DNA of 64,000 bases from Rhodopseudomonas palustris (GTDB lineage Bacteria; Pseudomonadota; Alphaproteobacteria; Rhizobiales; Xanthobacteraceae), in contig JACRJB010000010.1 of the NCBI GenBank assembly GCA_016215605.1, forward strand, positions 62,001-126,000, written 5' to 3'. Every line of letters begins with the position of its first letter. Position 1 is the first letter of the stretch. Made by a program: the position numbers and the translations under genes. The notes beneath the pieces were generated by a model. It did not search any database. It saw only the letters and a program-made list of their open reading frames with translations, and was not told where the DNA came from. Positions 26,503 to 34,867 of this stretch are shown here, piece after piece.

Positions 26503-27249
26503 ATGGTACCCGCAGCCTTGATCTTCGATGTCGATGGAACTCTGTCCGAGACCGAAGAGCTGCATCGGCAGGCTTTCAACGACACGTTCGCCGCCGAATC
26601 CCTGCCGTGGCACTGGGATGCGCCGGCCTATCGCCGGCTGCTCGACGTCGCCGGCGGCAAGGAACGGATCGCCCATTTTCTGACGTCGCAGCCGGAAGGC
26701 GCCGAGCGCGCCGCGGGCCGAATCGCCGATCTGCATGCCGCCAAGACCCGCCGCTACACCGCGCTGGTCGCGGCCGGCGCGGCGCTGCGACCAGGCGTGG
26801 CGCGGCTGATCCGGGACGCGAAGGCGGCCGGCGTGAAGCTGGCGATCGCCACCACCACCAGCCTGCCCAATGTCGAGGCGCTGCTCGGCACCTCGCTCGG
26901 GTTCGAGGCGATGAAGCTGTTCGACGTGGTCGGCGCCGGCGATGTCGTGCCCGCCAAGAAGCCCGCCCCGGATATCTATCGCTACGTGCTGGAACGGCTG
27001 GCCTTGCCGGCCTCGTCCTGCGTCGCCTTCGAGGATTCCACCAACGGCGTGCGGGCGGCGTGCGGCGCGGGCCTGGCCACCATCGTCACGCCGGGGATCT
27101 ACACCGAGGGCGACGATTTCTCAGGTGCGCTGGCGGTGCTCAGCGATCTCGGCGAGCCGGAGACTCCTTACCGCCACCTCGCCGGCGTCGGCGCCGGCGA
27201 CCGGCTGGTGACGCTGGATGCGCTGGGGCGCTGGCTCAAGGCCGCCTGA
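26503..27249 (+). CDS. HAD-family phosphatase, CbbY-like
   Basis: A 248-residue HAD subfamily I phosphatase. Motif I is IFDVDGTLSETEELHR (Asp-9 nucleophile, Asp-11), the motif II region is ATTTS, Lys is in PAKKPAPDIY, and motif III is FEDSTNG. The pattern ETEELHR..FN plus GGKER at residues 51-55 is that of CbbY, which in phototrophs dephosphorylates the Rubisco inhibitor xylulose-1,5-bisphosphate. No Rubisco gene is in the window, so the CbbY assignment rests on motif similarity; other sugar phosphates are possible. GAAGAGG lies just before the ATG. Confidence 0.8.
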   Translation: MVPAALIFDVDGTLSETEELHRQAFNDTFAAESLPWHWDAPAYRRLLDVAGGKERIAHFLTSQPEGAERAAGRIADLHAAKTRRYTALVAAGAALRPGVARLIRDAKAAGVKLAIATTTSLPNVEALLGTSLGFEAMKLFDVVGAGDVVPAKKPAPDIYRYVLERLALPASSCVAFEDSTNGVRAACGAGLATIVTPGIYTEGDDFSGALAVLSDLGEPETPYRHLAGVGAGDRLVTLDALGRWLKAA

Positions 27250-27267
27250 GCGGGTGGGACCCGCCGC

Positions 27268-27687
27268 TCAGCGCGGCCGCACGATCTTGAACACGCCGTT
27301 GGCGAGGATGACGCAGCGGCCGTCGACGCTGACTTCGGTCGAGGTGAAGATCAGGCTGCGGGTGGCGCGGATCACGCGCGGCCGCGCGATCAGCAGATCG
27401 CCGATCTCGCCGGCGTCGACGAAATGCGTGTCGAGCTGCACGGTGGCGACGTGCGGGGCGCCGGACTGCTCGCGCGCCGCCATGCCGGAAGCGCGGTCGG
27501 CCAGCGTCATCATCAGCCCGCCCTGCACCAGCCCGCGCCGGTTGCGGTGCTTCGCCGCGGTCGCGATCGCGTATTCGTGCTGGCCGTCGACGACCCGGTG
27601 CCACAGCGGCCCGACCAGATCGATGAAGCCGTCGTCGTGGATGATGCTCCAGCCGTCGGCCTTCAGGCTGCGGGCAGTCTCGGTCAT
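27268..27687 (-). CDS. PaaI-family hotdog thioesterase
   Basis: A 139-residue protein with a single hotdog domain. The segment RRGLVQGGLMMTLADRASG places the conserved Gly-Gly and Asp/Ala helix of acyl-CoA thioesterases, and ATVQLDTHFVDAGEIGD follows in the usual position. It presumably hydrolyses an acyl- or aryl-CoA in the cytosol. It is convergent with the HAD gene; the 18-bp gap contains a bulged hairpin (GAGCGGG..CCGCTC) that could terminate both. Confidence 0.85.
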   Translation of the reverse strand: MTETARSLKADGWSIIHDDGFIDLVGPLWHRVVDGQHEYAIATAAKHRNRRGLVQGGLMMTLADRASGMAAREQSGAPHVATVQLDTHFVDAGEIGDLLIARPRVIRATRSLIFTSTEVSVDGRCVILANGVFKIVRPR

Positions 27688-27762
27688 GCGTTTCGTCCCC
27701 GTCGCCGCGGCAATGGCGCGGCGACGGTTTCCTCGGTCACGCTGCCGGTGTAGTCAAGCCGG

Positions 27763-28389
27763 ATGAGCCATCTGCATGACGACGCCTTGCGCGCCGAGAT
27801 CGCCGCGCGTTGCCGCGCCTTCCCGCGTCACGACGACGGGCTGGAGCCGCACGGCCTCAAGCGCGCCGCGGTCGCGATCGCGGTGGTGGCCGGCGCCGAC
27901 GGCGCCGCTTCGTTCCTGCTGACCTTCCGGGCCGCGAGCCTGCGGGCCCACAGCGCCCAATGGGCACTGCCGGGCGGCCGCTGCGATGCCGGCGAGACCG
28001 CGCCGGAGACCGCGCTGCGCGAATTGCACGAGGAACTCGGGCTCGAACTCGAGGCCGGCGACGTGCTCGGGATGCTCGACGACTATCCGACCCGCTCCGG
28101 CTATCTGATCACGCCGGTGGTGGCCTGGGCGTCGGCCGCGGGGCCGCTCGCGCCCAATCCCGACGAGGTGGCCTCGGTGCATCACATCGCACTCGCCGCC
28201 ATCGCGCACGAAGACGCGTTCGATTTCACCCGGATTCCGGAGAGCGAGCGCCGGGTGGTGCGGTTCCGCCACGACGGCGACTACATCCACGCGCCGACCG
28301 CGGCGCTGATCTATCAGTTCCGCGAAGTGCTGGCCGGCCGCGTCACCCGCGTGGCGGATCTGGAGCAGCCGGTGTTCGCCTGGAAGTAG
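27763..28389 (+). CDS. Nudix hydrolase, probable CoA/ADP-ribose-type pyrophosphatase
   Basis: A 208-residue Nudix protein. The box GGRCDAGETAPETALRELHE plus ELGLEL fits GX5EX7REUXEEXGU. LPGG before the box and the length recall CoA pyrophosphatases (NudL type), but the full CoA-specific motif is not clear. It would cleave a nucleoside-diphosphate derivative in the cytosol with a divalent metal. It stands alone between the thioesterase and the DarT-like toxin, whose composition is quite different. Confidence 0.85.
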   Translation: MSHLHDDALRAEIAARCRAFPRHDDGLEPHGLKRAAVAIAVVAGADGAASFLLTFRAASLRAHSAQWALPGGRCDAGETAPETALRELHEELGLELEAGDVLGMLDDYPTRSGYLITPVVAWASAAGPLAPNPDEVASVHHIALAAIAHEDAFDFTRIPESERRVVRFRHDGDYIHAPTAALIYQFREVLAGRVTRVADLEQPVFAWK

Positions 28390-28460
28390 CGCTTCCGTGA
28401 CGCAACCAATGGATGCATCATCCACCTTACTTCAACGTGAGCGGTGGGAGATCTCCGAGA

Positions 28461-28979
28461 ATGCCTATTGTGGCTATTACTTCGATCGATAAAATTCCTT
28501 GCCTCTACCATTTTACCGATCGCAGAAATTTAGATTCCATCAAAGCGCAGGGTGGATTGCATCCACTGGCAGAACTCGAAAAGAAAGGCGTTGTTATCCC
28601 TGCTGCAGGTGGCAATCAATGGAGTCGCGATGCTGATGCTTTCAAAGGCATGGGAAAGTACGTTCACCTCTGCTTTTGCGAGGAACACCCAATGGAGTTT
28701 CGCGCTCGACAGGATGGGCGGATTACAGAGTCGATCTTTCTTAAGATTGACCCGTCGGTTCTGAAATTCGAGGGGGTAAAGTTCGCTCCAGATGTATCCA
28801 ATAAGGCCGGTGTTGAGTTGCTTGATCTGGCCGAAGCTGAAAAGGTCATCGATTTCGAAGTTCTTTACACTCGTACTGAGTGGTCCAATCAACTTATCAA
28901 GGAGCGTCGCAAAAAGGTGAAGAAATACGAAGTTCTGGTTCCATCTTTCATTCCCCTGAAGCTGATAAGGAACATTTAG
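28461..28979 (+). CDS. DarT-family DNA ADP-ribosyltransferase toxin
   Basis: A 172-residue protein of the DarT (DUF4433) family, which uses NAD+ to ADP-ribosylate bases in single-stranded DNA. Near the N-terminus LYHFTDRRNLDSI gives the conserved His/Arg NAD-binding segment (His-17); near the C-terminus KYEVLVPSFIPLKLI matches the strand with the catalytic Glu (Glu-157). The gene is much lower in GC than its neighbours and uses many AT-ending codons, so it was probably acquired. Start ATG at 28461; an upstream frame extension is not needed for the fold. The next gene, two bases after its stop, encodes a NADAR-type antitoxin. Confidence 0.82.
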   Translation: MPIVAITSIDKIPCLYHFTDRRNLDSIKAQGGLHPLAELEKKGVVIPAAGGNQWSRDADAFKGMGKYVHLCFCEEHPMEFRARQDGRITESIFLKIDPSVLKFEGVKFAPDVSNKAGVELLDLAEAEKVIDFEVLYTRTEWSNQLIKERRKKVKKYEVLVPSFIPLKLIRNI

Positions 28980-28980
28980 C

Positions 28981-29682
28981 TTGGCGAAGCGTCCAATATT
29001 TGTTCCGCATAAGGACGCACCGGGTCTGGTTCGGGAGATTGTCTTCGACATACCATGGGCCGGTGGGTTCGCAGCTACTCAAAAGAAGAAAAATATCGAG
29101 GCGCTTCACAAAGCGGCAGCTGCTCAGGGCTATTCACCGCTTCTGGAGGTTTCAACGAAATCTGATGAAACTGCCGGGCAACATCTAAGTGCCTTTCATC
29201 TTAAAGTTCACGGAAAATCGGGGGAGATACCCCTCGAATCAGCGTTTCAAGGGAGTAAGGTCTTTGAACGGGGCGGTCCTTTTACCGATCTCTACGAGGC
29301 AGAGCCGCGATTAGCGAAACGGGATGATCGTCTTAGAAAGTGCGGGCAACTTATTGGCTTTGAGTTCGAGGGCGATTCGTTTCCGCTCCAACCCACAACT
29401 GTATTCTACGATTGGCTTTATCTCCGTGCCATCTACCCACACAGATTCTGGCTCGAGAAAAGACTAACTAAGCGAGTAAAGTATGCAGGTTTCACCGACA
29501 TTGAGTTCAATCCAAGTAAATCGGTGAACTGTCAGGCTCGATCCTGCGCCCTATTCGTCGCTTTGGTGCAACAAGAGAAGCTGGAAAGTGTTGTCGCCTC
29601 GCCCAAAATTTTTGTCCAGGCGATGACCGAATTGTGTGATGGGCGTCTGCTGGGAGCAAATGAAAGTCAGCTAGCGATATAG
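28981..29682 (+). CDS. NADAR-family antitoxin associated with DarT
   Basis: A 233-residue protein. Residues ~80-145 contain LESAFQGSKVFERGG, RDDRLRKCGQLIGFEFEG and TVFYDWLYLRA, matching the NADAR-like domain of antitoxins associated with DarT1 toxins, which remove ADP-ribose from guanine. The gene begins with TTG one base after the toxin stop, with no nearby ATG, so translation is probably coupled. The low-GC composition is shared with the toxin. There is no DarG macrodomain gene, consistent with a NADAR-type rather than DarG-type module. Confidence 0.78.
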   Translation: MAKRPIFVPHKDAPGLVREIVFDIPWAGGFAATQKKKNIEALHKAAAAQGYSPLLEVSTKSDETAGQHLSAFHLKVHGKSGEIPLESAFQGSKVFERGGPFTDLYEAEPRLAKRDDRLRKCGQLIGFEFEGDSFPLQPTTVFYDWLYLRAIYPHRFWLEKRLTKRVKYAGFTDIEFNPSKSVNCQARSCALFVALVQQEKLESVVASPKIFVQAMTELCDGRLLGANESQLAI

Positions 29683-29751
29683 CCTCGCCGAGCACAGAAA
29701 TGTAGACAATTCGAAAGAATTGATTCACCATCTGTGGCTCAGAATGTGCTT

Positions 29752-30948
29752 ATGGCTTTCTCATGGATTGACGTAACGCGTTTAGCGCTATCTGCTCTGA
29801 CGCTGGTCGCGTCTGCACCACTGTCGCATGCTGAAATGGGCGTGCTGCCGTTCTCCGTGGCGAGGGCGCGCGCGCAGGCCGCCTCACCCGAAGCGGTCGC
29901 CGAATATCGCTACCGGCTGCAGCAATATCAGGCGGCGCGCGCCGAATTCGACCGCGACGCCGAGGCCTATTGGAACGCGATCGCCGAGAAGCGCCGCATC
30001 CGCAACGCCAAGCGCCGCGCCGGCGATCAGATCTCCGGCGACGACTACGTGCTGGTGCAGCCGCCGGTCTATACCGGGCCGAAGCGGCCGGTCGATCCCG
30101 AGCCGAAACCGCAGCCGCCGGGCGAGCGCCGGACGCTTCCGGTGGTGGCGGACTTCGTCAAGGCGGCGGCCGATTACTATCAGTTCACGCCGCAGCGGCC
30201 GGCCTCGGAGCTGGATTTCAAGCGCGCCTATGCGCGCGTCGCCCGCGCCATGGGGCTGACCCGCGAGCAGGCGGTGCGGGTCTACGCGTTCGAGACCGGC
30301 GGCAACGGCGACTACGACATGCAGTCCGGCCTCAGCAAGTCGCGCCCCGGTTCGCGGGCGATCTCGACCGCAATCGGCTACAATCAGTTGCTCACCACCA
30401 ACACCTTGGTGCTGCTGGCCGAGCAGGGCCATCACATCCTCAAGGTGCTGAACGATCGCGCGGCGAGCCTGTCGGGGCCGCAGCGCGCGGCGCTGGAGCG
30501 CAAGATCGCGGTCGTCAAGCGGATGGTGGGGGTGGCGCGGTCGATCCCGGGCAATTGGAGCGAGCACGAGAAGCTCGGCCGCACGCCGCAGGGCTGGGGC
30601 GTGCACGCGCTGGTGCTCGACATCGACGTCGGCCCGCTGCTGCAGACCCACAAGCTGCTGACTTCGGTGATCTTCGCCCGGCAGAAGGGTTACACCGAGC
30701 CGCTGACTGCCGCCGAGCTGGAGATGATGAATCTCACCGGCGACGGCACCGGGCTCGACATGGTGACGATGCCGCAGGCGCTGCGCGAAGTGGTGCCGAC
30801 CTCGAACTTCTTCCAGCGCTCCGGCTACGAGCGCAATCCGGTGGCGATCCGTCACAACACCGTCGCGAAGCTGCTGGCGATCACCGATTCCCGAATGGAC
30901 GCCAACAGCGCCAATCCCGGCGCGCGCGAACTCTACGCGGCGTTCTGA
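29752..30948 (+). CDS. Secreted hypothetical protein
   Basis: About 398 residues with an N-terminal signal peptide (RLALSALTLVASAPLSHA). The mature protein has a helical Arg/Ala/Glu-rich region (~45-85), a Pro-rich linker (~95-125), and a domain with VYAFETGGNGDYDMQSGLS and STAIGYNQLL, whose Glu and GYxQLL pattern resembles lysozyme/transglycosylase-like folds; this is suggestive only. ATG 29752 is preferred over GTG 29734 because it begins the signal peptide. The first ~80 bases share the low GC of the upstream toxin-antitoxin pair, whereas the rest is normal. Confidence 0.65.
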   Translation: MAFSWIDVTRLALSALTLVASAPLSHAEMGVLPFSVARARAQAASPEAVAEYRYRLQQYQAARAEFDRDAEAYWNAIAEKRRIRNAKRRAGDQISGDDYVLVQPPVYTGPKRPVDPEPKPQPPGERRTLPVVADFVKAAADYYQFTPQRPASELDFKRAYARVARAMGLTREQAVRVYAFETGGNGDYDMQSGLSKSRPGSRAISTAIGYNQLLTTNTLVLLAEQGHHILKVLNDRAASLSGPQRAALERKIAVVKRMVGVARSIPGNWSEHEKLGRTPQGWGVHALVLDIDVGPLLQTHKLLTSVIFARQKGYTEPLTAAELEMMNLTGDGTGLDMVTMPQALREVVPTSNFFQRSGYERNPVAIRHNTVAKLLAITDSRMDANSANPGARELYAAF

Positions 30949-31015
30949 GCGCTCGGACGCAGCTGTCCGCCGCGACAGCAGCGTTCTTCAATGAGGTTAG
31001 CTCGCCCGTCAGATC

Positions 31016-31108
31016 CGTCATGGCCGGGCTCGTCGTCCCAGCCATCCACGTCTTGCTTACAACTTGGGCTCCAAGACGTGGATGCCCGGCACGAGGCCGG
31101 GCATGACG
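31016..31108. repeat. Intergenic palindromic repeat, family D
   Basis: Inverted repeat beginning CGTCATGGCCGGGCTCG and ending CGAGGCCGGGCATGACG, with an inner match of ATCCACGTC and GACGTGGAT. A relative lies at 40262-40337. It lies in the gap between the secreted protein and the next minus-strand gene. Confidence 0.85.
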
Positions 31109-31163
31109 TGGGGAATTGTTATGCCCGCGATCTTCGCGCGTAGCATTCTAAGCGCGGAACGTC

Positions 31164-31475
31164 TCAGCGATCCGGGCCGAACTTGAAGCCGCCGTCGTCT
31201 TCGAGGAAGGGGCCGCTGCGCATATACAGCTGGCCGTTGGCGCCGATGAAGAACAGCGTGTCCTTCGGCACCTTCTTGGCGCCCTTGAACAGCTCCTTGG
31301 CGTTGCTGGTCCCCATCTTGTAGGCAAACGTCTTGCCGTCGCGGGTGTAGCCATAGCCCATGTCCGGCGACAGCACCCACGGCGTCGGCTCCTCGGCGCT
31401 TGCAGCCGCCATCGGCAGTGCAAGCGTGCCAAGGACTGCCGCCGTCAGCAGCGTCTTCAAGGATGGGGCGATCAT
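31164..31475 (-). CDS. Small exported hypothetical protein
   Basis: A 103-residue protein with a clear signal peptide (MIAPSLKTLLTAAVLGTLAL, cleavage near ASA). The mature part is about 75 residues, with GYTRDGKTFAYKMGTSN, DTLFFIGANGQLYM and GGFKFGPDR; no Cys is visible. The ATG at 31475 is chosen because AAGGAG lies upstream at good spacing. I do not recognise the family. Presumably periplasmic. Confidence 0.65.
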   Translation of the reverse strand: MIAPSLKTLLTAAVLGTLALPMAAASAEEPTPWVLSPDMGYGYTRDGKTFAYKMGTSNAKELFKGAKKVPKDTLFFIGANGQLYMRSGPFLEDDGGFKFGPDR

Positions 31476-31697
31476 GGCTGCAGTCTCCTTCGACATCCGA
31501 CGCGACCGATGTGCGCCAGACGGATTCCATTTTTTGAACAAATCACGAACGGTGTTTCTGCGTCAAGCCGAGCGGAAATCTCATTCCATCTGCATGTCGG
31601 CACGGCCGGCGATTTTGCCAGTGGGCCGAACGGTCTCTTTCGCGCCGGGCGATTCCGGACTAGAAGCGGCAAACGACCGGGACGGGAGCGAGACACG

Positions 31698-32195
31698 ATG
31701 CGCGCAGGTTCATGGCGGGGATGGACGACAGCCGCAGCGTTGACGGCCGCGGCCGCGTTGACCGGGTTCGGTCCGGCGCAGGCCGACGAGTTCAAGCTCA
31801 GCAACAACCAGCGCATCGCCTGCAGCCGCGGGCTCAGCCCCGGCAAGCTCACCACCGCGACCTGCCGGTCCTACGCCTATCTGTTCAACGTCAAGACCTC
31901 GGAATACTTCCGCTGCTCGGTCAGCCTGGCGATGACCCGCGACAACAAGGAAGTGATCAACGTCCAGACCGACGGCGGCTGCTTCAAGCGACCGCGCATC
32001 TTCGACACCGACGGGACCTACGAATTCGATGCGGCGGAGACCGAGTCGGCGAACACCAACTCGTTCTTCGGGCCGGGCGGCTATGCGGTCTGGGCGAGCG
32101 ACAAAGCCAACCGCAAGGTGCGCGGCTGTATCACCATCACCACCGGCCTCGGCGACGATCTGTCGAAGTGCCTCGACATGACGTTCGACAACTAA
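31698..32195 (+). CDS. Secreted Cys-containing hypothetical protein
   Basis: A 165-residue protein with an Ala-rich signal peptide ending near AQA (~residue 30). The mature part has six cysteines (in IACSRG, ATCRSY, FRCSVS, GGCFKR, RGCITI and SKCLDM), enough for three disulfides, suggesting a stable periplasmic or extracellular fold. GGGAG lies upstream of the ATG. No family is recognised. It is divergent from the preceding small exported protein. Confidence 0.65.
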   Translation: MRAGSWRGWTTAAALTAAAALTGFGPAQADEFKLSNNQRIACSRGLSPGKLTTATCRSYAYLFNVKTSEYFRCSVSLAMTRDNKEVINVQTDGGCFKRPRIFDTDGTYEFDAAETESANTNSFFGPGGYAVWASDKANRKVRGCITITTGLGDDLSKCLDMTFDN

Positions 32196-32297
32196 AGCGT
32201 GTTCGAGCGAAGAGGACACTGGCCGTCGCGAAGGGCACGTGTCGGACGGGGATCTCGAGCCCGGCTCTGAATTCGATCAGAACCGGAGAGCCACCGC

Positions 32298-33515
32298 TCA
32301 TTCCAGCGTGCCCAGCGGCTTCGTGGCGGCGGCGCGGGCGAACTTCTTCAATCCCATCGGCTTGCCGAACAGATAGCCCTGAACCAGGTCGAAGCCGATC
32401 TCGTGCGCGGCGACGTAGTCGGCGCGGCTCTCGATCCCGGTGGCGGTGCAACGTGCGCCGTAGTCGCCGGCGAGATCGACGATCCGCTTGCAAACTGTCC
32501 GCTTCAGCCGGTCGTCGGCGCAGCCGGTGACATAGGCGCGGTCGACCTTGAGCTCGACGAACGGAAACGCGTCGCGATGCATCAACTCGGGCCATTCGCC
32601 GCCGACCTTGTCGAGCGCGATCGCGACGTTGTGCAGCCTCAGCCGCTGGGCGATGTCGACCATCGCGTCGATATGGGCGGCGGCTTCGGTGGCGTTGATC
32701 TCGACGATCAGCCCGCCGAACGCCGGATGCGTCGGAATCCATGCGCACAGATCGTCGACCGCCTGCGCGTCGAGCAAGAAATCGACCGGCAGATTGATCG
32801 ACAGATCGACCGGCCCGTGATGATCGAGCAGATAGCGCCAATCGGCGACGGCGCGCGCGACGACGAATTCCGACAGCGCGCGGAAATGCGGGTCGTTGCG
32901 GTCTGGCAGAAACGCGGACGGCACCACCACGCCCCAATTCGGGTGGCGCATCCGCACCAGTGCTTCGGCGCCGCGCGGCGTCAGCGAGCGGGCGTCGAGC
33001 TTGCGCTGGTACCACAGCTCCAGCCAGCCGGTCTTCAGCGCCTCGGCGACGTCGACCTCGGGCTGCGGGGCAGGATCCTGCGGCAGCAGCGGCGCGATGC
33101 TCTCGCGCAGCATCTGCGCGCTGAACGGCGTCGCCAGCGGCGGCAGCATGGTCAGGCCGAGCTCGAGGCCGTGATGCAGGATGCCGCGCAGCGCGATGCT
33201 CTCGCGCGCCGAGATCAGCATCACGCTGCCGCCGAAGCCGGCGTCGCAGGCGACGTCCAGAATCCGCGCCGCCTCGACGCCGCCGACCGACGACCCGATC
33301 ACCAGAATGTCGGGCTGCGGGTCGAACAGCCGCGACACCAGGTCGTCGACGTCGCCGCACTCGCTGGTGACGAACCGCAGTTCCTCCAGCGTGTCGGCGA
33401 GGAACGCGCGCAGATGCGGTTTGCCGTCGATGATGCAGGCGCGCGGCGATACCCTTCGCCGCCCGAACGCTCCCGCCGCCGTGCGTTCATGGACTTCGAT
33501 CGTGGTGGTCGTCAT
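32298..33515 (-). CDS. Pseudo-receiver plus degenerate EAL domain protein
   Basis: A 405-residue soluble protein. Residues ~20-140 look like a receiver but the phosphoacceptor position reads ILVIGSSVGG, without Asp. Residues ~160-390 are an EAL domain in which EALVRMR is kept but other catalytic motifs are altered: LDKVGGEW replaces DDFGTG, and TATGIES replaces the AEGIE-type loop. It is therefore predicted not to hydrolyse c-di-GMP and may bind it or a partner. The start at 33515 is the first plausible ATG; a frame extension upstream is not supported. Confidence 0.82.
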   Translation of the reverse strand: MTTTTIEVHERTAAGAFGRRRVSPRACIIDGKPHLRAFLADTLEELRFVTSECGDVDDLVSRLFDPQPDILVIGSSVGGVEAARILDVACDAGFGGSVMLISARESIALRGILHHGLELGLTMLPPLATPFSAQMLRESIAPLLPQDPAPQPEVDVAEALKTGWLELWYQRKLDARSLTPRGAEALVRMRHPNWGVVVPSAFLPDRNDPHFRALSEFVVARAVADWRYLLDHHGPVDLSINLPVDFLLDAQAVDDLCAWIPTHPAFGGLIVEINATEAAAHIDAMVDIAQRLRLHNVAIALDKVGGEWPELMHRDAFPFVELKVDRAYVTGCADDRLKRTVCKRIVDLAGDYGARCTATGIESRADYVAAHEIGFDLVQGYLFGKPMGLKKFARAAATKPLGTLE

Positions 33516-33737
33516 GTCGGTTGCCCCCGTTACCGGCTCAGTTTTAGGTGTTGGAACGCGTTCGAATTGTGGAATTGTTCCGCAACCCACATGAAGTCCC
33601 GGGTAGGGTTAAACCTGCGATAGCTATTTAAATTGCGACGATCTGGAACGCGCGACGATGCGCGCGAGGCGCGTGGAAAACGGGTTGATGGGTGGGTGAA
33701 AACCGTTGCCGTGCAACGGCGCCGCGAACTGTGCGGT

Positions 33738-33763
33738 GGACGCGGCCCGCTTCGGCCGCGTCC
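33738..33763 (-). terminator. Strong hairpin after the tricarboxylate-receptor gene
   Basis: GGACGCGGCC-CGCTTC-GGCCGCGTCC, a perfect 10-bp stem just past the stop of the minus-strand receptor gene. No clear U-run follows, so it may act as a processing or stability hairpin rather than a full intrinsic terminator. Confidence 0.55.
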
Positions 33764-33786
33764 CTCAGGCGTGCCGGCGAGGCCGA

Positions 33787-34794
33787 TTATTGCGGTTCGA
33801 TCTTCGCGAACTTCGCGACCTTGCCCCACTTGTCGATCTCGGCGAGCACGAAGCGGTGCATCTCGTCCGGCGACCCGCCGACCGGATCGGCGCCGAGCTT
33901 GCGCAGCCGAGCGGTGCCGTCCTCGGTCTTGATGAACTTCTCGACGCTGGCGTTCAGCTTGGCGATGATCTCCGGCGAGGTCTTGGCCGGCGCGCCGATC
34001 GTGAACCACGCCGCGGCGTCGTAGCCGGCGACGCCGGCCTCGGCGATGGTCGGCAGATCGGGCAGCAGCGGCCAGCGCGTCGCGGTCGACACCGCGAGCG
34101 CGCGGATCGACCCGGCGTCGGCATGCGGCTGCGACGCCGGCAGATTGTCGATGGTGAGATGAACGCGGCCGGCGATCAGATCGGTCAGCATCGGTGCCGA
34201 GCCCTTGTACGGCACATGGGTCATCGGCGCGCCGGTCATCGATTTGAACAGCTCGATCGAGACGTGGGCGGTCGAGCCGAGCCCCGGCGTGCCGTAGAAC
34301 ACTTCGCCGGGCTTCGACTTGGCGTAGGCGATCAGTTCGGCGACGCTCTTGACCGGCAGCGCGTTGGTGACCGAACACAGGTTCGGGACCTTGGCGATGA
34401 TGATCACCGGCGCGATGTCCTTGACCTGGTCGTAGTTCAGCGACTTGAACACGAACTGATTGATGGCGTGCGTGCCCGGCGTGCCGACGATGAAGGTGTA
34501 GCCGTCGGGGTCGGCCTTGGCGACGAATTCGGCGGCGATGTTGCCGCCGGCGCCGGCCTTGTTCTCGACGACGAACTGCTGGCCGTAGTCCTCCGACATC
34601 TTCTGCGCCACCAGTCGCGCCAGAATGTCGGTGGTGCCGCCGGCCGCGAACGGCACGACGAATTTCACCGGGCGGCTCGGCCATGTATCGGCACGGACCA
34701 CGCTCGGCAGCAGCGGCAAGGCGCCGAGCGCGGCGGCGCCGCGCAACAGGCTGCGGCGGCTCGGGCGGAACGGCGGACGGGTCGACGACGGCAT
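33787..34794 (-). CDS. Tripartite tricarboxylate-type substrate-binding protein (Bug/TctC family)
   Basis: A 335-residue periplasmic binding protein with a Tat-like signal (PSRRSLLRGAAALGALPLL). Family segments: VPFAAGGTTDILARLV, NKAGAGGNIAAEFVAK, DGYTFIVGTPGTHAIN, VPYKGSAPMLTDLIAG, LPTIAEAGVAGYD. Such proteins capture carboxylates for TctAB transporters. No tctA or tctB is nearby, so it is an orphan receptor that must use a distant permease or have another role. ATG 34794 is chosen because AAGGAAA precedes it at 6 bases. Confidence 0.92.
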   Translation of the reverse strand: MPSSTRPPFRPSRRSLLRGAAALGALPLLPSVVRADTWPSRPVKFVVPFAAGGTTDILARLVAQKMSEDYGQQFVVENKAGAGGNIAAEFVAKADPDGYTFIVGTPGTHAINQFVFKSLNYDQVKDIAPVIIIAKVPNLCSVTNALPVKSVAELIAYAKSKPGEVFYGTPGLGSTAHVSIELFKSMTGAPMTHVPYKGSAPMLTDLIAGRVHLTIDNLPASQPHADAGSIRALAVSTATRWPLLPDLPTIAEAGVAGYDAAAWFTIGAPAKTSPEIIAKLNASVEKFIKTEDGTARLRKLGADPVGGSPDEMHRFVLAEIDKWGKVAKFAKIEPQ

Positions 34795-34867
34795 GCAGAT
34801 TTCCTTCATGAGAGTGAACAACGAAATAGGGCGGCCGGCACCGCGCGCCGGCCGTCAGGGTCGATGA

